Source: Actinomycetes bacterium (GTDB lineage Bacteria; Actinomycetota; Coriobacteriia; Anaerosomatales; JAGXFU01). From it: DNA of 64,000 nt. The stretch covers positions 62,001 to 126,000 of the forward strand of contig JAGXFU010000008.1 in NCBI GenBank assembly GCA_024637115.1, written 5' to 3'. The notes under the pieces were generated by a model. It was not told the DNA's origin. It ran no database searches and worked only from the letters and a program-made list of their open reading frames with translations. Positions 46,768 to 56,202 of the stretch are shown here, in pieces (position 1 is the stretch's first letter; the number at the start of each line of letters is the position of its first letter). A program made the position numbers and the translations under genes.

Positions 46768-48462
46768 ATGACGACCTGGCAACTGCGCGCCCGGTACTGG
46801 CGCATCGTATGGTTCTTTGCCCGAGTGACTCTGGGCTTCATAGCGTGGGAGATCGTTCTCCCACGCATTGGCCTGCGCGGCTGGACTCGGCGCACCCGCT
46901 CCGAGCGCAGCCGGCGCATCGCCGTGCGCTTCCGTGCGCTCGCCATCACTATGGGCGGGCTCATGATCAAGGTCGGCCAGTTCCTCTCGGCACGCCTCGA
47001 TGTGCTGCCGCCTGAGATCACCGACGAGCTCGCCGGTCTCCAGGACGAGGTGCCACCCGCGGAATTCGAGGCGATCCGTGAGCTGGCCGAGAGCGAACTC
47101 GGCCAATCGCTGTCGACATACTACGACTGGTTCGAAGAGACACCCGTGGCCGCGGCCTCACTGGGGCAGGCACACCGTGCGCGACTGCGTGATGCAGACG
47201 CCGCCGAACTCGGGTTCACCAACGTTGTCGTCAAGGTCCAGCGTCCCCACATAGGGAAGATCGTGGATGTCGACCTCGCGGCGATACGCCGGGTCGGCGG
47301 ATGGCTCCAGCGATACGAACCGATCGCCAAGCGTGCCAATGTCGGTGCACTGGTGCAGGAGTTTGCTACGACCACCCTGGCCGAGATCGATTACCTGGCC
47401 GAGGCCAGCAACGCCGAGACCTTTGCCATGAACTTTGCGGACAATCCGCAAGTGCACGTCCCGCAGGTGGCCTGGGAGCTCACCACACGTAGGGTGCTCA
47501 CACTCGAAGACGTCACCGCCATCAAGCTGGGAGACTACGACGCCATCACCGCAGCGGGAATCGACCGCAGCGAGGTGGCACAGGTACTCCTCGGCACCTA
47601 CATGCAGCAGATCTTTGAAGACGGCTTTATCCACGCCGACCCACACCCCGGCAACCTGTTCGTGACCCCGGCTGACGGAGACGGTGAGGACGGCGCGCCC
47701 GGGTGGAGACTCACGTTCATCGATTTCGGGATGATCGCTCACGTACCCGAGAATCTGCGCGCGGGTTTGCGCGAGGCGGTCATGGCCATTGGCACCCAGG
47801 ACGGTGCGCGCCTGGTGCGGAGCTTCAAGACCCTCGATGTGTTGCTGCCCAGCGCCGACCTCCAGTTGATCGAGCGGGCGAGCATGCAGGTCTTTGATCG
47901 CTTTGGCGGAATGAGCATGAGCGAGCTGCGCGAGATCGATCACGCCGAGATGATGAACTTTGGCCTGCAGTTCCGAGAGCTGATGCTCAACATGCCGTTC
48001 CAACTGCCCGAAGACCTCCTGCTCCTGGGACGTTCGGTCGCTATCCTCTCAGGCATGTGTACCGGACTCGATCCGGAGTTCAACGCGTGGGGATCGATCG
48101 CCCCGTACGCATCCAAACTCATCTCCGACGAGGGTGGCACCACGTGGGACACCGTGGTTGCCGAGGGCACCAGGATCGCCCAGACGCTCGTTGCGCTGCC
48201 GGGTCGTGTCGACCGCGTGCTCTCGCAGGTCGAACGCGGCGAGCTCAGTGTGCAGACGCCGCTGCTTGACCTGCGCGTGCGACGCCTCGAACGCTCGGTG
48301 AGCCGGGTCGCGATGGCGCTGGTCTTTGCCGCGCTGCTGATCGCGGGAGCCATTCTCTACGGCGTTGAGCCAACGCTGGCCAAGTGGCTCATGGTGGCCT
48401 CGGCGTTGCCGCTCCTGCGGGCGATATCCGGTGGCCGAGGCGGCCATCCCGGGCGAGGGTAG
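46768..48462 (+). CDS. ABC1/UbiB/AarF-family atypical kinase-like protein
   Basis: A 564-aa UbiB-family protein. The family KxGQ motif appears as GGLMIKVGQFLSARLD (~residue 68), with the alanine-rich loop PVAAASLGQAHRARL, then VVVKVQRPHIGKIVDVDLAA, HADPHPGNLFV and LTFIDFGMIAHVPENLR. Two C-terminal hydrophobic helices (ALVFAALLIAGAILYG and WLMVASALPLLRA) anchor it to the membrane. UbiB proteins support quinone or isoprenoid lipid biology through ATPase activity. ATG 46768 lies after GGAG; the gene is 55 bp downstream of padR and may be coregulated. The physiological substrate is unknown. Confidence 0.9.
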   Translation: MTTWQLRARYWRIVWFFARVTLGFIAWEIVLPRIGLRGWTRRTRSERSRRIAVRFRALAITMGGLMIKVGQFLSARLDVLPPEITDELAGLQDEVPPAEFEAIRELAESELGQSLSTYYDWFEETPVAAASLGQAHRARLRDADAAELGFTNVVVKVQRPHIGKIVDVDLAAIRRVGGWLQRYEPIAKRANVGALVQEFATTTLAEIDYLAEASNAETFAMNFADNPQVHVPQVAWELTTRRVLTLEDVTAIKLGDYDAITAAGIDRSEVAQVLLGTYMQQIFEDGFIHADPHPGNLFVTPADGDGEDGAPGWRLTFIDFGMIAHVPENLRAGLREAVMAIGTQDGARLVRSFKTLDVLLPSADLQLIERASMQVFDRFGGMSMSELREIDHAEMMNFGLQFRELMLNMPFQLPEDLLLLGRSVAILSGMCTGLDPEFNAWGSIAPYASKLISDEGGTTWDTVVAEGTRIAQTLVALPGRVDRVLSQVERGELSVQTPLLDLRVRRLERSVSRVAMALVFAALLIAGAILYGVEPTLAKWLMVASALPLLRAISGGRGGHPGRG

Positions 48463-48512
48463 AGCACGTGGTTCCCGCGCTCTGACCTGCTGCGTTCGGG
48501 TACATCCTCTCT

Positions 48513-49292
48513 ATGAGCGACCCCACGCCACACATCGACTCGTCCTCGCACACCCGCACCGTGCTCGTGAGCATCGTGAGGGCCCTCGTTCGGCGGCCTG
48601 TCCTGTATGTGGCGCTCGTGGCGATCTCGGTCACGACAATCCTGGCTCTGCCTGCGGCGGCACCGGGTCATGTGCCGACCGTCGAGGACACACAGGGCTT
48701 TGAGGACGACGTGGGCGACGACGGTGAGACGCAGATCGGCGGACCGGAGAAGTCGCGGGCGGTCTACGGCTATCTGGAAGACGGCGTTGACCGCTATGCC
48801 TTCAGGGCCACCGAGCCGGTTGTCCGAACCATTGGCGTTATCGTCCCCGCATACAAGGAACATGCGACGTTCTACCCGACGATGGTCCTTGAGGAGGATG
48901 GCATCGAGGTAGCACGCTCGGATGACCTGGCCCTTGCCGAGCGAACAGGCGAGTTCGAACCGTTCTCCCTGACAACCTTCTGGGAGGGCGCAGAACTCGT
49001 GTATGACTTTGAGCCCGGACACGACTACCTGGTACGCATTGAGCCGGGCGAAAGTGGAGCGACCAGTGGCCGGTACGTGCTCGTCTTCGGGGGTCCCGAA
49101 GCGTTCAGCGGATCAGACATTGCCGAGACGCTCCGTGGATTGCCGAGAATCTGGTTTGGCGCCTACGGAGGAGCACCTTTCCGATTCAACCCCCTCGCTT
49201 TGATCCCCTTCGCTATTGTGGCGGGGATACTCGGTTTACTCGGTATGCTGGTCGTTCGCATGCTGCGACGACGGGCACAGGGTACTCGCTGA
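48513..49292 (+). CDS. Membrane-anchored extracytoplasmic protein, unknown function
   Basis: A 259-aa protein with an N-terminal membrane helix (LYVALVAISVTTILALPAAA, residues ~31-50), an extracytoplasmic beta-rich domain with an acidic lead (DDVGDDGETQIGG) and a C-terminal helix (LALIPFAIVAGILGLLGMLV) followed by RMLRRRAQGTR, so both ends face the cytoplasm. The RAVYGYLEDGVDRYAFRATE and GHDYLVRIEPGESGATSGRY segments look like a jelly-roll or pre-peptidase-like sandwich. The start context is weak. It lies between ubiB and the MFS gene on the same strand. Confidence 0.65.
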   Translation: MSDPTPHIDSSSHTRTVLVSIVRALVRRPVLYVALVAISVTTILALPAAAPGHVPTVEDTQGFEDDVGDDGETQIGGPEKSRAVYGYLEDGVDRYAFRATEPVVRTIGVIVPAYKEHATFYPTMVLEEDGIEVARSDDLALAERTGEFEPFSLTTFWEGAELVYDFEPGHDYLVRIEPGESGATSGRYVLVFGGPEAFSGSDIAETLRGLPRIWFGAYGGAPFRFNPLALIPFAIVAGILGLLGMLVVRMLRRRAQGTR

Positions 49293-49326
49293 TACAATCG
49301 GTCAACGCATGACTAAGGAGCGAGCT

Positions 49327-49389
49327 GTGGATTTGCCCGCATTGAGCGTGCGTGACCTGGAAGCTGCGCTACGAACTGCGACCCGCTAG
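49327..49389 (+). CDS. Possible 20-aa leader peptide before the MFS gene
   Basis: GTG 49327 has AAGGAG upstream at ideal spacing and opens a 20-codon frame (DLPALSVRDLEAALRTATR) ending three bases before the MFS start. The MFS gene itself has no visible Shine-Dalgarno, so it may depend on translational coupling to this peptide. It could also be a fossil of a longer gene start. Confidence 0.35.
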   Translation: MDLPALSVRDLEAALRTATR

Positions 49390-49392
49390 CTC

Positions 49393-50601
49393 ATGGATCG
49401 CAAACGTCTGACCGTCATCTTCATCATCGTGTTTGTGGATGTCCTCGGCTTTGGCTTGATTCTGCCGCTGCTGCCCTACTACGCGACTGAGTTTGGGGCG
49501 AGCCCGGCCGTCATAGGTCTGCTTGTGGCCTCGTATGCCGTTGCCCAGTTGATCGGTGCGCCCGCGTTGGGGCGCCTTTCTGACATCTACGGCCGACGGC
49601 CGATTCTGATGGTATGCATATTCGGAACCACCGCGGGCTTCCTGATACTGGGCTTTGCTTCCACCCTGTGGATGCTGTTTCTCGGCCGCATCGTTGACGG
49701 ACTCACCGGAGCGAACTTCGTGGTGGCGCAGTCCTACATCTCGGATGTGACCGACTCAAAGAACCGGGCGCGGGGACTGGGTCTCACAGGAGCTGCGTTC
49801 GGATTGGGGTTCATCATAGGCCCGGCACTCGGAGGGTTGCTTTCCTCGATCAGCTACTCGGCACCGGCGTTCGTGGCTGCCGGGGTGGGGCTGAGCAATG
49901 CAGTGCTCGTGCTCGCGTTCCTGCCGGAGACACTCACTCCGGAGCGCAAGCTGGCGCTCTCGAAGGCTCCCCAAGCCGGCTTCACGTATGCGCGACTGCG
50001 CGCCGCGCTTGCCCGCCCGCTCTTTGGGCAGGTGCTCACCGTTCGATTCCTCTTCTGGTTCGCGTTCGCGCTGTTTCGGGGCACGTTCTCCCAGTGGGGG
50101 CTGCTGGCGCTTGATATGAGTCCGCAGACCAACGGTCTGATCTTGGGCTACGTGGGCGTCATTTCAGTGCTCGTGCAGGTGACCCTCATCGGTCCTCTGA
50201 CGAAGCGGTTCCCGGAAGTTCGGCTCGCCGTGTGGGCGCTCGCGGTTGCGGCCGTTTGTCTGCCGCTGTGGAGCGCATCGACCGGTATCGCGATGCTCCT
50301 GTTCGTTCTTGCTCCCCTCGGCGTGGCCGTGGCCGTGGAAAACACGGTGATCTCGAGTCTCATCTCCAAATCGGTCTCGCCCGATGAGATCGGCGGAGCG
50401 TTTGGGCTTTCCGGCGGACTCAGGAGCGTAGGATCGATCTTTGGCCCGATACTGGGCGGCGCGCTCCTGCAATCGGTGGGCACGTGGGCACCCGGACTCG
50501 TCGCGGGCCTGCTCCTGGCAGCGCTCCTGCCCTACGCCGTGACGAAACTCATGCGCCCCGTAGAAGCGGGGACACTGCGCTTTGTTGAGCGGTCCCGCTA
50601 G
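49393..50601 (+). CDS. MFS efflux transporter (TetA/DHA1-like)
   Basis: A 402-aa 12-helix major facilitator protein. It begins with the DHA1 signature IIVFVDVLGFGLILPLLPYY, motif A is ALGRLSDIYGRRPILMV, motif B region LFLGRIVDGLTGANFVVAQS, and motif C-like GAAFGLGFIIGPALGGLLSS. This is the TetA-type drug/H+ antiporter family; the substrate cannot be read from sequence. ATG 49393 lies 3 bp after the small frame at 49327. It converges on the pirin gene. Confidence 0.9.
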   Translation: MDRKRLTVIFIIVFVDVLGFGLILPLLPYYATEFGASPAVIGLLVASYAVAQLIGAPALGRLSDIYGRRPILMVCIFGTTAGFLILGFASTLWMLFLGRIVDGLTGANFVVAQSYISDVTDSKNRARGLGLTGAAFGLGFIIGPALGGLLSSISYSAPAFVAAGVGLSNAVLVLAFLPETLTPERKLALSKAPQAGFTYARLRAALARPLFGQVLTVRFLFWFAFALFRGTFSQWGLLALDMSPQTNGLILGYVGVISVLVQVTLIGPLTKRFPEVRLAVWALAVAAVCLPLWSASTGIAMLLFVLAPLGVAVAVENTVISSLISKSVSPDEIGGAFGLSGGLRSVGSIFGPILGGALLQSVGTWAPGLVAGLLLAALLPYAVTKLMRPVEAGTLRFVERSR

Positions 50602-50661
50602 CCGCCGATGGTGCCGCCCTACTCGGGCCGCAACTCGCTGATCCTGTAGCATCACCCAGAA

Positions 50662-50694
50662 TGTGCGCACAGCGGTGAAGCAGCTGCTGCGCTT
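50662..50694 (+). repeat. Copy of a CWB2 gene 3' end between convergent genes
   Basis: GCGGTGAAGCAGCTGCTGCG with its flanks matches the last codons of the CWB2 protein gene ending at 56065, where the same run encodes AVKQLLR. Here it reads VRTAVKQLLR in one frame but leads nowhere. It looks like the stub of a deleted CWB2 gene, or the end point of a recombination between CWB2 paralogues. Confidence 0.5.
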
Positions 50695-51553
50695 AAGCTC
50701 CGTCCCGCACGAACGTCCCGTCATCGAGTTCCCGCCACGCTTGCTCGAGCTCCTCTTGCGTGTTCATCACGATCGGGCCACGCCAGGCGACCGGCTCCCC
50801 GAGCGGCTTGCCGCTCACGAGGAGCATTCGGGCACCCTCGCTCCCGGCGGTGATCGCGACCTGATCGCCATCGGCGAGCAGCACGAGCGTTCCTTCTTCG
50901 GCAACTATCATCTCGCCGCTCTCTCCGAACTTCGCAGCGCCTTCGAACAGGTAGGCGAAGACGGTATGACCGGGCGGGGTGGGGTGTGACCAGCTCGCAT
51001 CCGCATCGAGCGTTACGTCGAGGTACTCGGGCTCGATCACGATGTCTTGTGCCGGTCCGGTGGATGCGCCCACGCTTCCGCAGATGACACGGATGTGGGC
51101 GCCGGGGGGTTCCTCGGCAGGTATTTCTGAGGCGGTGATACCGCAGTAGCGCGGCGGGATCATCTTGTGGCTGGCGGGGAGGTTGGCCCAGAGCTGGAAT
51201 CCGCCCATGCGGCCGAGCTCGTTGCCGCGGGGCATCTCCTGGTGGATCACGCCGCTGCCGGCGGTCATCCACTGCACGTCGCCGGGGCCGATCGTGCCTG
51301 CGTTGCCCATTGAGTCGCCGTGTTCGACTTCGCCTTCGAGTATGTAGGTGATCGTCTCAATGCCGCGGTGGGGGTGCCAGGGAAAGCCCGCGAGGTAGAG
51401 CGCGGGGTCGGTGCCGCGAAAGTCGTCGAGCAGCAGGAATGGATCGAAGCGGTTCTCACGGCCAAACCCGAACGCGCGGCGCAGGTGTACGCCCGCGCCT
51501 TCGAGGGTGGGGTGGCTGGGGGATACGAGGGCGACTTCTCTTGTGGTGGGCAT
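50693..51553 (-). CDS. Pirin-family protein
   Basis: A 286-aa bicupin. The N-terminal cupin shows the pirin metal site: FPWHPHRGIETITYILEGEV supplies two histidines, and VIHQEMP a further His and Glu. FDPFLLLDDFRG and GGFQLWANLPASHKMIPPRY are pirin-specific. The C-terminal cupin (AYLFEGAAKFGESGEMIVAE) ends with the RMLLVSGKPLGEPVAWRGPI pattern. Bacterial pirins bind Fe and may have quercetinase-type or redox-sensing roles. ATG 51553 follows GGGAG. Monocistronic, divergent from the large surface-protein gene. Confidence 0.93.
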   Translation of the reverse strand: MPTTREVALVSPSHPTLEGAGVHLRRAFGFGRENRFDPFLLLDDFRGTDPALYLAGFPWHPHRGIETITYILEGEVEHGDSMGNAGTIGPGDVQWMTAGSGVIHQEMPRGNELGRMGGFQLWANLPASHKMIPPRYCGITASEIPAEEPPGAHIRVICGSVGASTGPAQDIVIEPEYLDVTLDADASWSHPTPPGHTVFAYLFEGAAKFGESGEMIVAEEGTLVLLADGDQVAITAGSEGARMLLVSGKPLGEPVAWRGPIVMNTQEELEQAWRELDDGTFVRDGA

Positions 51554-51706
51554 GGCGGGCTCCCTGGGGGCTGCGGAGGATCGTTTGAGAGAGTGTTCCC
51601 GGAATCAGGGTCGCATGTCGGTTTGGTGCGGTAGAATTGTGGCAATCGCAGGGCGACGCTTGGGGACTCGTGTCTGCGCACACGCCGAGAGACGGGGGAG
51701 CTCTAT

Positions 51707-54700
51707 ATGCGTCGCATCTTTCCTGCGCTGATTCTTGCGGTGATCGTCGTTCTCGCATTACCGATGACCGCTCATGCGGCCAGCGTGAGTGTCTCAGTCC
51801 TTGGCAGCGATACGCTCGGCGATGGTTCCATCGCAAAGCCGTATGCGACTATTCAGCACGCGATTGATATGGCAGCGACCGGAGACGTCGTGAGCGTTGG
51901 CACGGGGACGTTTTCCGGCGATGTGATGATGAAGAACGGCGTCTCGCTCTATGGCTCGGGGCCCGCCACGATTATTGAGGGCACCGGCGCCGACTCTGCA
52001 TTGACTGCATCGGGTATTGGCGGCGGCGAGACGGTATGGGGGCTCTCGATCACCGGTGGCGATGCCTTCGAGGGTGGCGGCATCTACTGCAGCGCATCGT
52101 CACCAACGATCATGTTGTGCTCGATTGTGGGCAACACGGCATTCATGGGCGGCGGCATCTACTGCGACGCACTGTCGTTCCCACTGATTCTGAACAACTC
52201 GATCAACAGCAACTTTGCTTCAGGTCTGGGCGGTGGCATCTATTGCGCCTCCGATGGGGCAGTGATTCGAGGCAACAGCATCGTGGACAACGCTGTCTCC
52301 GTTGGTGAAGTCAGCGGTAGTGGCGGCGGCATCTACTGCGATGGCGCTTCGCCAACGATTGAGCACAATACGATCAGTAGCAACGACGCCGGACTTGGCG
52401 GGGGCATCTATTGCGGGAGCCTGTCGTGGCCAAAGATCGTTGGCAATGTCATTTCCGAGAACAATGCGCACAGCGGTGCAGGCATCTACAGCTACGGATC
52501 CTCCTCGGATGTGGTGAACAATACCGTGGTCGACAACACGGCGAGCGTTCTAGGCGGGGGTGTGTGCCGGGAATCCGTTGGGACCCTGAGAATCGTCAAC
52601 TGCATCCTCTGGGGCAACGGCGACGATCTATATGGTTGCGCGGCCACGTATTCGGATATCGAAGACGGGGATGTGGGGACAGGCAACGTCTCGGCCGATC
52701 CCATGTTTGTTGACCGTGCCAACGGCGACTACCGGCTGCGTTCTGACTCGCCGTGTATCAATCGGGCGAACTCGGCCGAACCGCTCCCTCCCTCTATAGA
52801 CATCAGAGGCGTGGCGCGTCCGCAAGGCACGAGTCATGACATGGGCGCGCACGAGTATGAAGGCCCTCTCGATCCGCACGTTTCATCTCCGACGCATACG
52901 GTTGCCGCGTGGTCAGCCGAGCAAACGGTGACTATCGTTCTGACCGAGACGTCAGAGACGGTTGCTCCTGCGGCTGGATATGCGATCTCCGTTGGCTCCC
53001 TCGGCAGTCCGAGCCCTGTGGTCACTCACGGAGCCGAGACGACTTCATGCGTGCTGTTTGTGCCGTCGGGCAGAGACAGCTATGTCAACCTCGCAACCGT
53101 TGACGCGGATGGCAACTGGTCAAACGGGACGAGTTTCGGTCCGATCTATGTCGACACGACCGCGCCCGTGACCACGGCGGTAACGATGCCTTCGAGTGCC
53201 ATTTCGCTCAGTGCCATGGATCCGTTCTCCGGCGTTGCGCTGACTGAATGGAGTTTGGACGGCGCAGAATGGGTGGAAGGAACCCGGGTCACGCCTTCAG
53301 AGCCTGGTGTGTACACCCTACGTTTCCACTCGGTGGATGCAGTCGGCAACAACGAAGCCATATCCACGATGGAGTTTGACTATCAGCCGTACCGATATGT
53401 CTCGCTGCTGGGCAGTGACGCAATTGGTGACGGGACGTTGGAGAACCCGTATGCAACGCCCCAACATGCGATTGATATGGCAGTGGCCGGCCAGACTGTC
53501 TGTGTGGGGCCGGGAACATTCACGGGCAATGTGACGATGAAGAACGGCGTGTCGCTCATTGGGAGTGGTGCAAACGAGACGATTCTCAATGGGACGGGCA
53601 GCGACTCTGTGGTGAGGTTTTCTAACCTCTACACTGACGAGCTGCTCTCAGACCTCACGGTCACCGGCGGGAGTGCGACCGATGGTGGAGGCATCTATTG
53701 CAATGCATCATCGCCTACCATCTCGAACGTGATTGTCACCGGCAACACCGCTGCGTCGAAAGGCGCGGGCATCTACTGTGGCGCAGCTTCCTCGGCTGTC
53801 ATTGTCAACACTGTTGTGAGCGACAACATGCAGACGGCTTTTCGCCAGCCTTCGACGGGTGGCACCGCCATCTTTTGTAGTTCCTCGTCGCCTAAGATCT
53901 TGAACTGCACGGTGGTCGACAATGAATGCAGAGATCTTCGATACACGCTGCCGGGGGCGATTCAGAGCGACTCTTTGTTGCCCACCATCGAGAACTGCAT
54001 AATCTGGGGCAACATGGGGGCCGGGCTCAAACTGTGCACCGCCACCTACTCCGACAATCAGGATGGCGCCGCGGGTATTGGCAACATCTCGATCGATCCC
54101 CGTTTCGTGAGTTCCGTGATCGGTGAGTACCAACTGCGTGCTGATTCGCCATGCATCGACGTGGCGAATCCGGTGACGGCGCCCGCGAGCGATATTCGTG
54201 GTGCGTATCGACCGCAGGGCGCGGGCAGCGATATGGGCGCATTCGAGTACTATGACGCCGCAAGTGCCTCGCCCATCGACCCGATGCTTTCCTCGGCAAC
54301 TCACAGCGCCGGGGTCTGGTCATCGAGTACGAGCGTAGCGGTCGAGCTGACCGATGCGAGGGGGACGGTCGCGCCTGTCGCCGGGTTTGCGATCTCGGTG
54401 TCGACGGAGGCGACAGCGCCTGGTGAGGTGCTCTCGCGCGGGGCAACGACGGCCAGCTATGCGTTCACTGCCCCGGCGAGCGGCACGTACTACGTGAATG
54501 TGGCTACGGTTGACGAGCTCGGCAACTGGTCCGAGGGCGTGCACTTTGGTCCGATTCTGATCGATACGTTGGCACCCGTAGATCCGTTCCTGAGCTCTGC
54601 AAGCCATCTCGTTGGAGCATGGAGTCGGGAGGGGACGGCAACACTGACGCTCGCCGGTGCGAGTGATGCCGACGGATCAGGGGTCGCCGGCTACAGCATC

Positions 54701-56065
54701 GAATGGACGCAAGACGCGACGGCTGTCCCTGAGCCAGTGATTTCCCATGGTGTCGAGACGTCGATGACGGTGACCGGTCTCGCCTCGGATGGTACGTGGT
54801 ATGCGCGCGTGCGCACTGTTGACGCGGCTGGAAACTGGTCGGGCGGCTCAGAGCTCGGACCCATCCTGGTAGACCGTGCGGCCCCGGTGATCTCGGCGAC
54901 GCCAACGGCGACTGTGGTCATCGACGGTGTGACGATCTCGCTTCACGCCACCGACGCCCTGTCTGGGGTTGGCGCGGTGTACTGCGCAGTCGATGGCGCC
55001 AGCGGGGTTGCAACCGACACAGTGCGCCTGGATTCAGTCGGGGACCATGTGATCGAATTCTGGGCTGTCGACGTCGCAGGCAACGAGAGCGTACACGGCT
55101 CTCGGAGTGTGAGAGTGAGCCCGTCGGAAACGGCGCATCTTGGCATCGCGGGCGACACTCGCTACGCGACGGCAGCAGCGGTCTCACGGCGGAGCTTTCC
55201 CAACGGGGCCAACACGGTGATAGTCGCGACGGGTGAGAATTGGCCGGATGCTCTGGGTGGAGCAGCACTTGCAGGCGCCCACGACGCTCCGGTGCTGCTG
55301 ACGGGCCCGAAATGGCTGTCGGCTGATGCCGCGGTCGAGATCAAGCGGCTCAAGCCGCAACACGTGATCATTCTCGGCGGCGTAGGAGTCGTTTCAGAGG
55401 ATGTCGCAGTTCAGTTGCGCGGGCTGGCGGTCCACGGCGCGGACATTGAACGGTTGTCCGGGAGCGATCGCTATGCAACTTCCGAAGCCATCGCGGCACG
55501 CGTAGTGAGCGATTCGCGCCTCTTTGATGGCACGGCCTTCGTGACCACAGGCGTGTCGTTCCCTGATGCACTGGCCGCGGCACCGCTTGCCGCAGCGCTG
55601 GAGCGTCCTCTCTATCTGGCGGGACCGCACGGGCTCAGCGCAGAGACCTTGAGCGAGATGAAGCAGGCAGGAGTGAGCGATGTTGTGATCCTTGGAGGCG
55701 TAAAGGCTGTCTCCGAGGTCGTGCCAGATCAGCTCGATGCCGCATCGATCGATTACATGCGAATCTCGGGGATCGATCGCTACGCAACAGCTCTCGAGAT
55801 CGCCAAGCAGGGGGTTGCAGAGGGGCTCACCTGGAACAAGCTCGCCTTTGCGTGTGGGACGGACTTCCCCGATGCCCTTGCTGGCGGTGTAATGCAGGGT
55901 CATGACTCCTCGGTCATGGTGCTCACAGAATGCGACTCGCTCGATGTCGGGGTCCGTACGGCTCTGGTCGAGCAGCGCGACATCATTGGCGAGGTGCGCT
56001 ACATAGGCGGTCTTAGGGCGATCGACCAGAGCGTGCGCGATGCGGTGAAGCAGCTGCTGCGCTAG
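51707..56065 (+). CDS. Secreted beta-helix protein with three C-terminal CWB2 repeats
   Basis: A 1452-aa surface protein. The signal peptide is MRRIFPALILAVIVVLALPM up to AHA-A (~residue 25). Two right-handed beta-helix regions (about 30-390 and 560-850) each begin with a VLGSD...DG pattern and carry repeated GGGIYC turns (e.g. FEGGGIYCSASSPTIMLCSI). Between and after them are Ig/fibronectin-like units with VDADGNWS or VDAAGNWS motifs. Residues ~1150-1452 hold three cell-wall-binding-2 repeats (ATGENWPDALGGAALAG, VIILGGVGVVSEDVA, DRYATSEAIA), which anchor to secondary wall polymers. ATG 51707 follows GGGGGAG. The beta-helices suggest polysaccharide binding or cleavage; no catalytic motif is evident. 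Confidence 0.9.
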   Translation: MRRIFPALILAVIVVLALPMTAHAASVSVSVLGSDTLGDGSIAKPYATIQHAIDMAATGDVVSVGTGTFSGDVMMKNGVSLYGSGPATIIEGTGADSALTASGIGGGETVWGLSITGGDAFEGGGIYCSASSPTIMLCSIVGNTAFMGGGIYCDALSFPLILNNSINSNFASGLGGGIYCASDGAVIRGNSIVDNAVSVGEVSGSGGGIYCDGASPTIEHNTISSNDAGLGGGIYCGSLSWPKIVGNVISENNAHSGAGIYSYGSSSDVVNNTVVDNTASVLGGGVCRESVGTLRIVNCILWGNGDDLYGCAATYSDIEDGDVGTGNVSADPMFVDRANGDYRLRSDSPCINRANSAEPLPPSIDIRGVARPQGTSHDMGAHEYEGPLDPHVSSPTHTVAAWSAEQTVTIVLTETSETVAPAAGYAISVGSLGSPSPVVTHGAETTSCVLFVPSGRDSYVNLATVDADGNWSNGTSFGPIYVDTTAPVTTAVTMPSSAISLSAMDPFSGVALTEWSLDGAEWVEGTRVTPSEPGVYTLRFHSVDAVGNNEAISTMEFDYQPYRYVSLLGSDAIGDGTLENPYATPQHAIDMAVAGQTVCVGPGTFTGNVTMKNGVSLIGSGANETILNGTGSDSVVRFSNLYTDELLSDLTVTGGSATDGGGIYCNASSPTISNVIVTGNTAASKGAGIYCGAASSAVIVNTVVSDNMQTAFRQPSTGGTAIFCSSSSPKILNCTVVDNECRDLRYTLPGAIQSDSLLPTIENCIIWGNMGAGLKLCTATYSDNQDGAAGIGNISIDPRFVSSVIGEYQLRADSPCIDVANPVTAPASDIRGAYRPQGAGSDMGAFEYYDAASASPIDPMLSSATHSAGVWSSSTSVAVELTDARGTVAPVAGFAISVSTEATAPGEVLSRGATTASYAFTAPASGTYYVNVATVDELGNWSEGVHFGPILIDTLAPVDPFLSSASHLVGAWSREGTATLTLAGASDADGSGVAGYSIEWTQDATAVPEPVISHGVETSMTVTGLASDGTWYARVRTVDAAGNWSGGSELGPILVDRAAPVISATPTATVVIDGVTISLHATDALSGVGAVYCAVDGASGVATDTVRLDSVGDHVIEFWAVDVAGNESVHGSRSVRVSPSETAHLGIAGDTRYATAAAVSRRSFPNGANTVIVATGENWPDALGGAALAGAHDAPVLLTGPKWLSADAAVEIKRLKPQHVIILGGVGVVSEDVAVQLRGLAVHGADIERLSGSDRYATSEAIAARVVSDSRLFDGTAFVTTGVSFPDALAAAPLAAALERPLYLAGPHGLSAETLSEMKQAGVSDVVILGGVKAVSEVVPDQLDAASIDYMRISGIDRYATALEIAKQGVAEGLTWNKLAFACGTDFPDALAGGVMQGHDSSVMVLTECDSLDVGVRTALVEQRDIIGEVRYIGGLRAIDQSVRDAVKQLLR

Positions 56066-56202
56066 GCCTTCCGTAACCTCTGGCGTTCTGTCGCTTGCGG
56101 CGCGGTGACCGGTTCCAAGACGGCAATGCCGCAAGAATGTGGCTCTATGTGCGTAAACCCCGCTATAGTCAGCACAGACGCAGCACGAGCCGGGGAGGGT
56201 TC

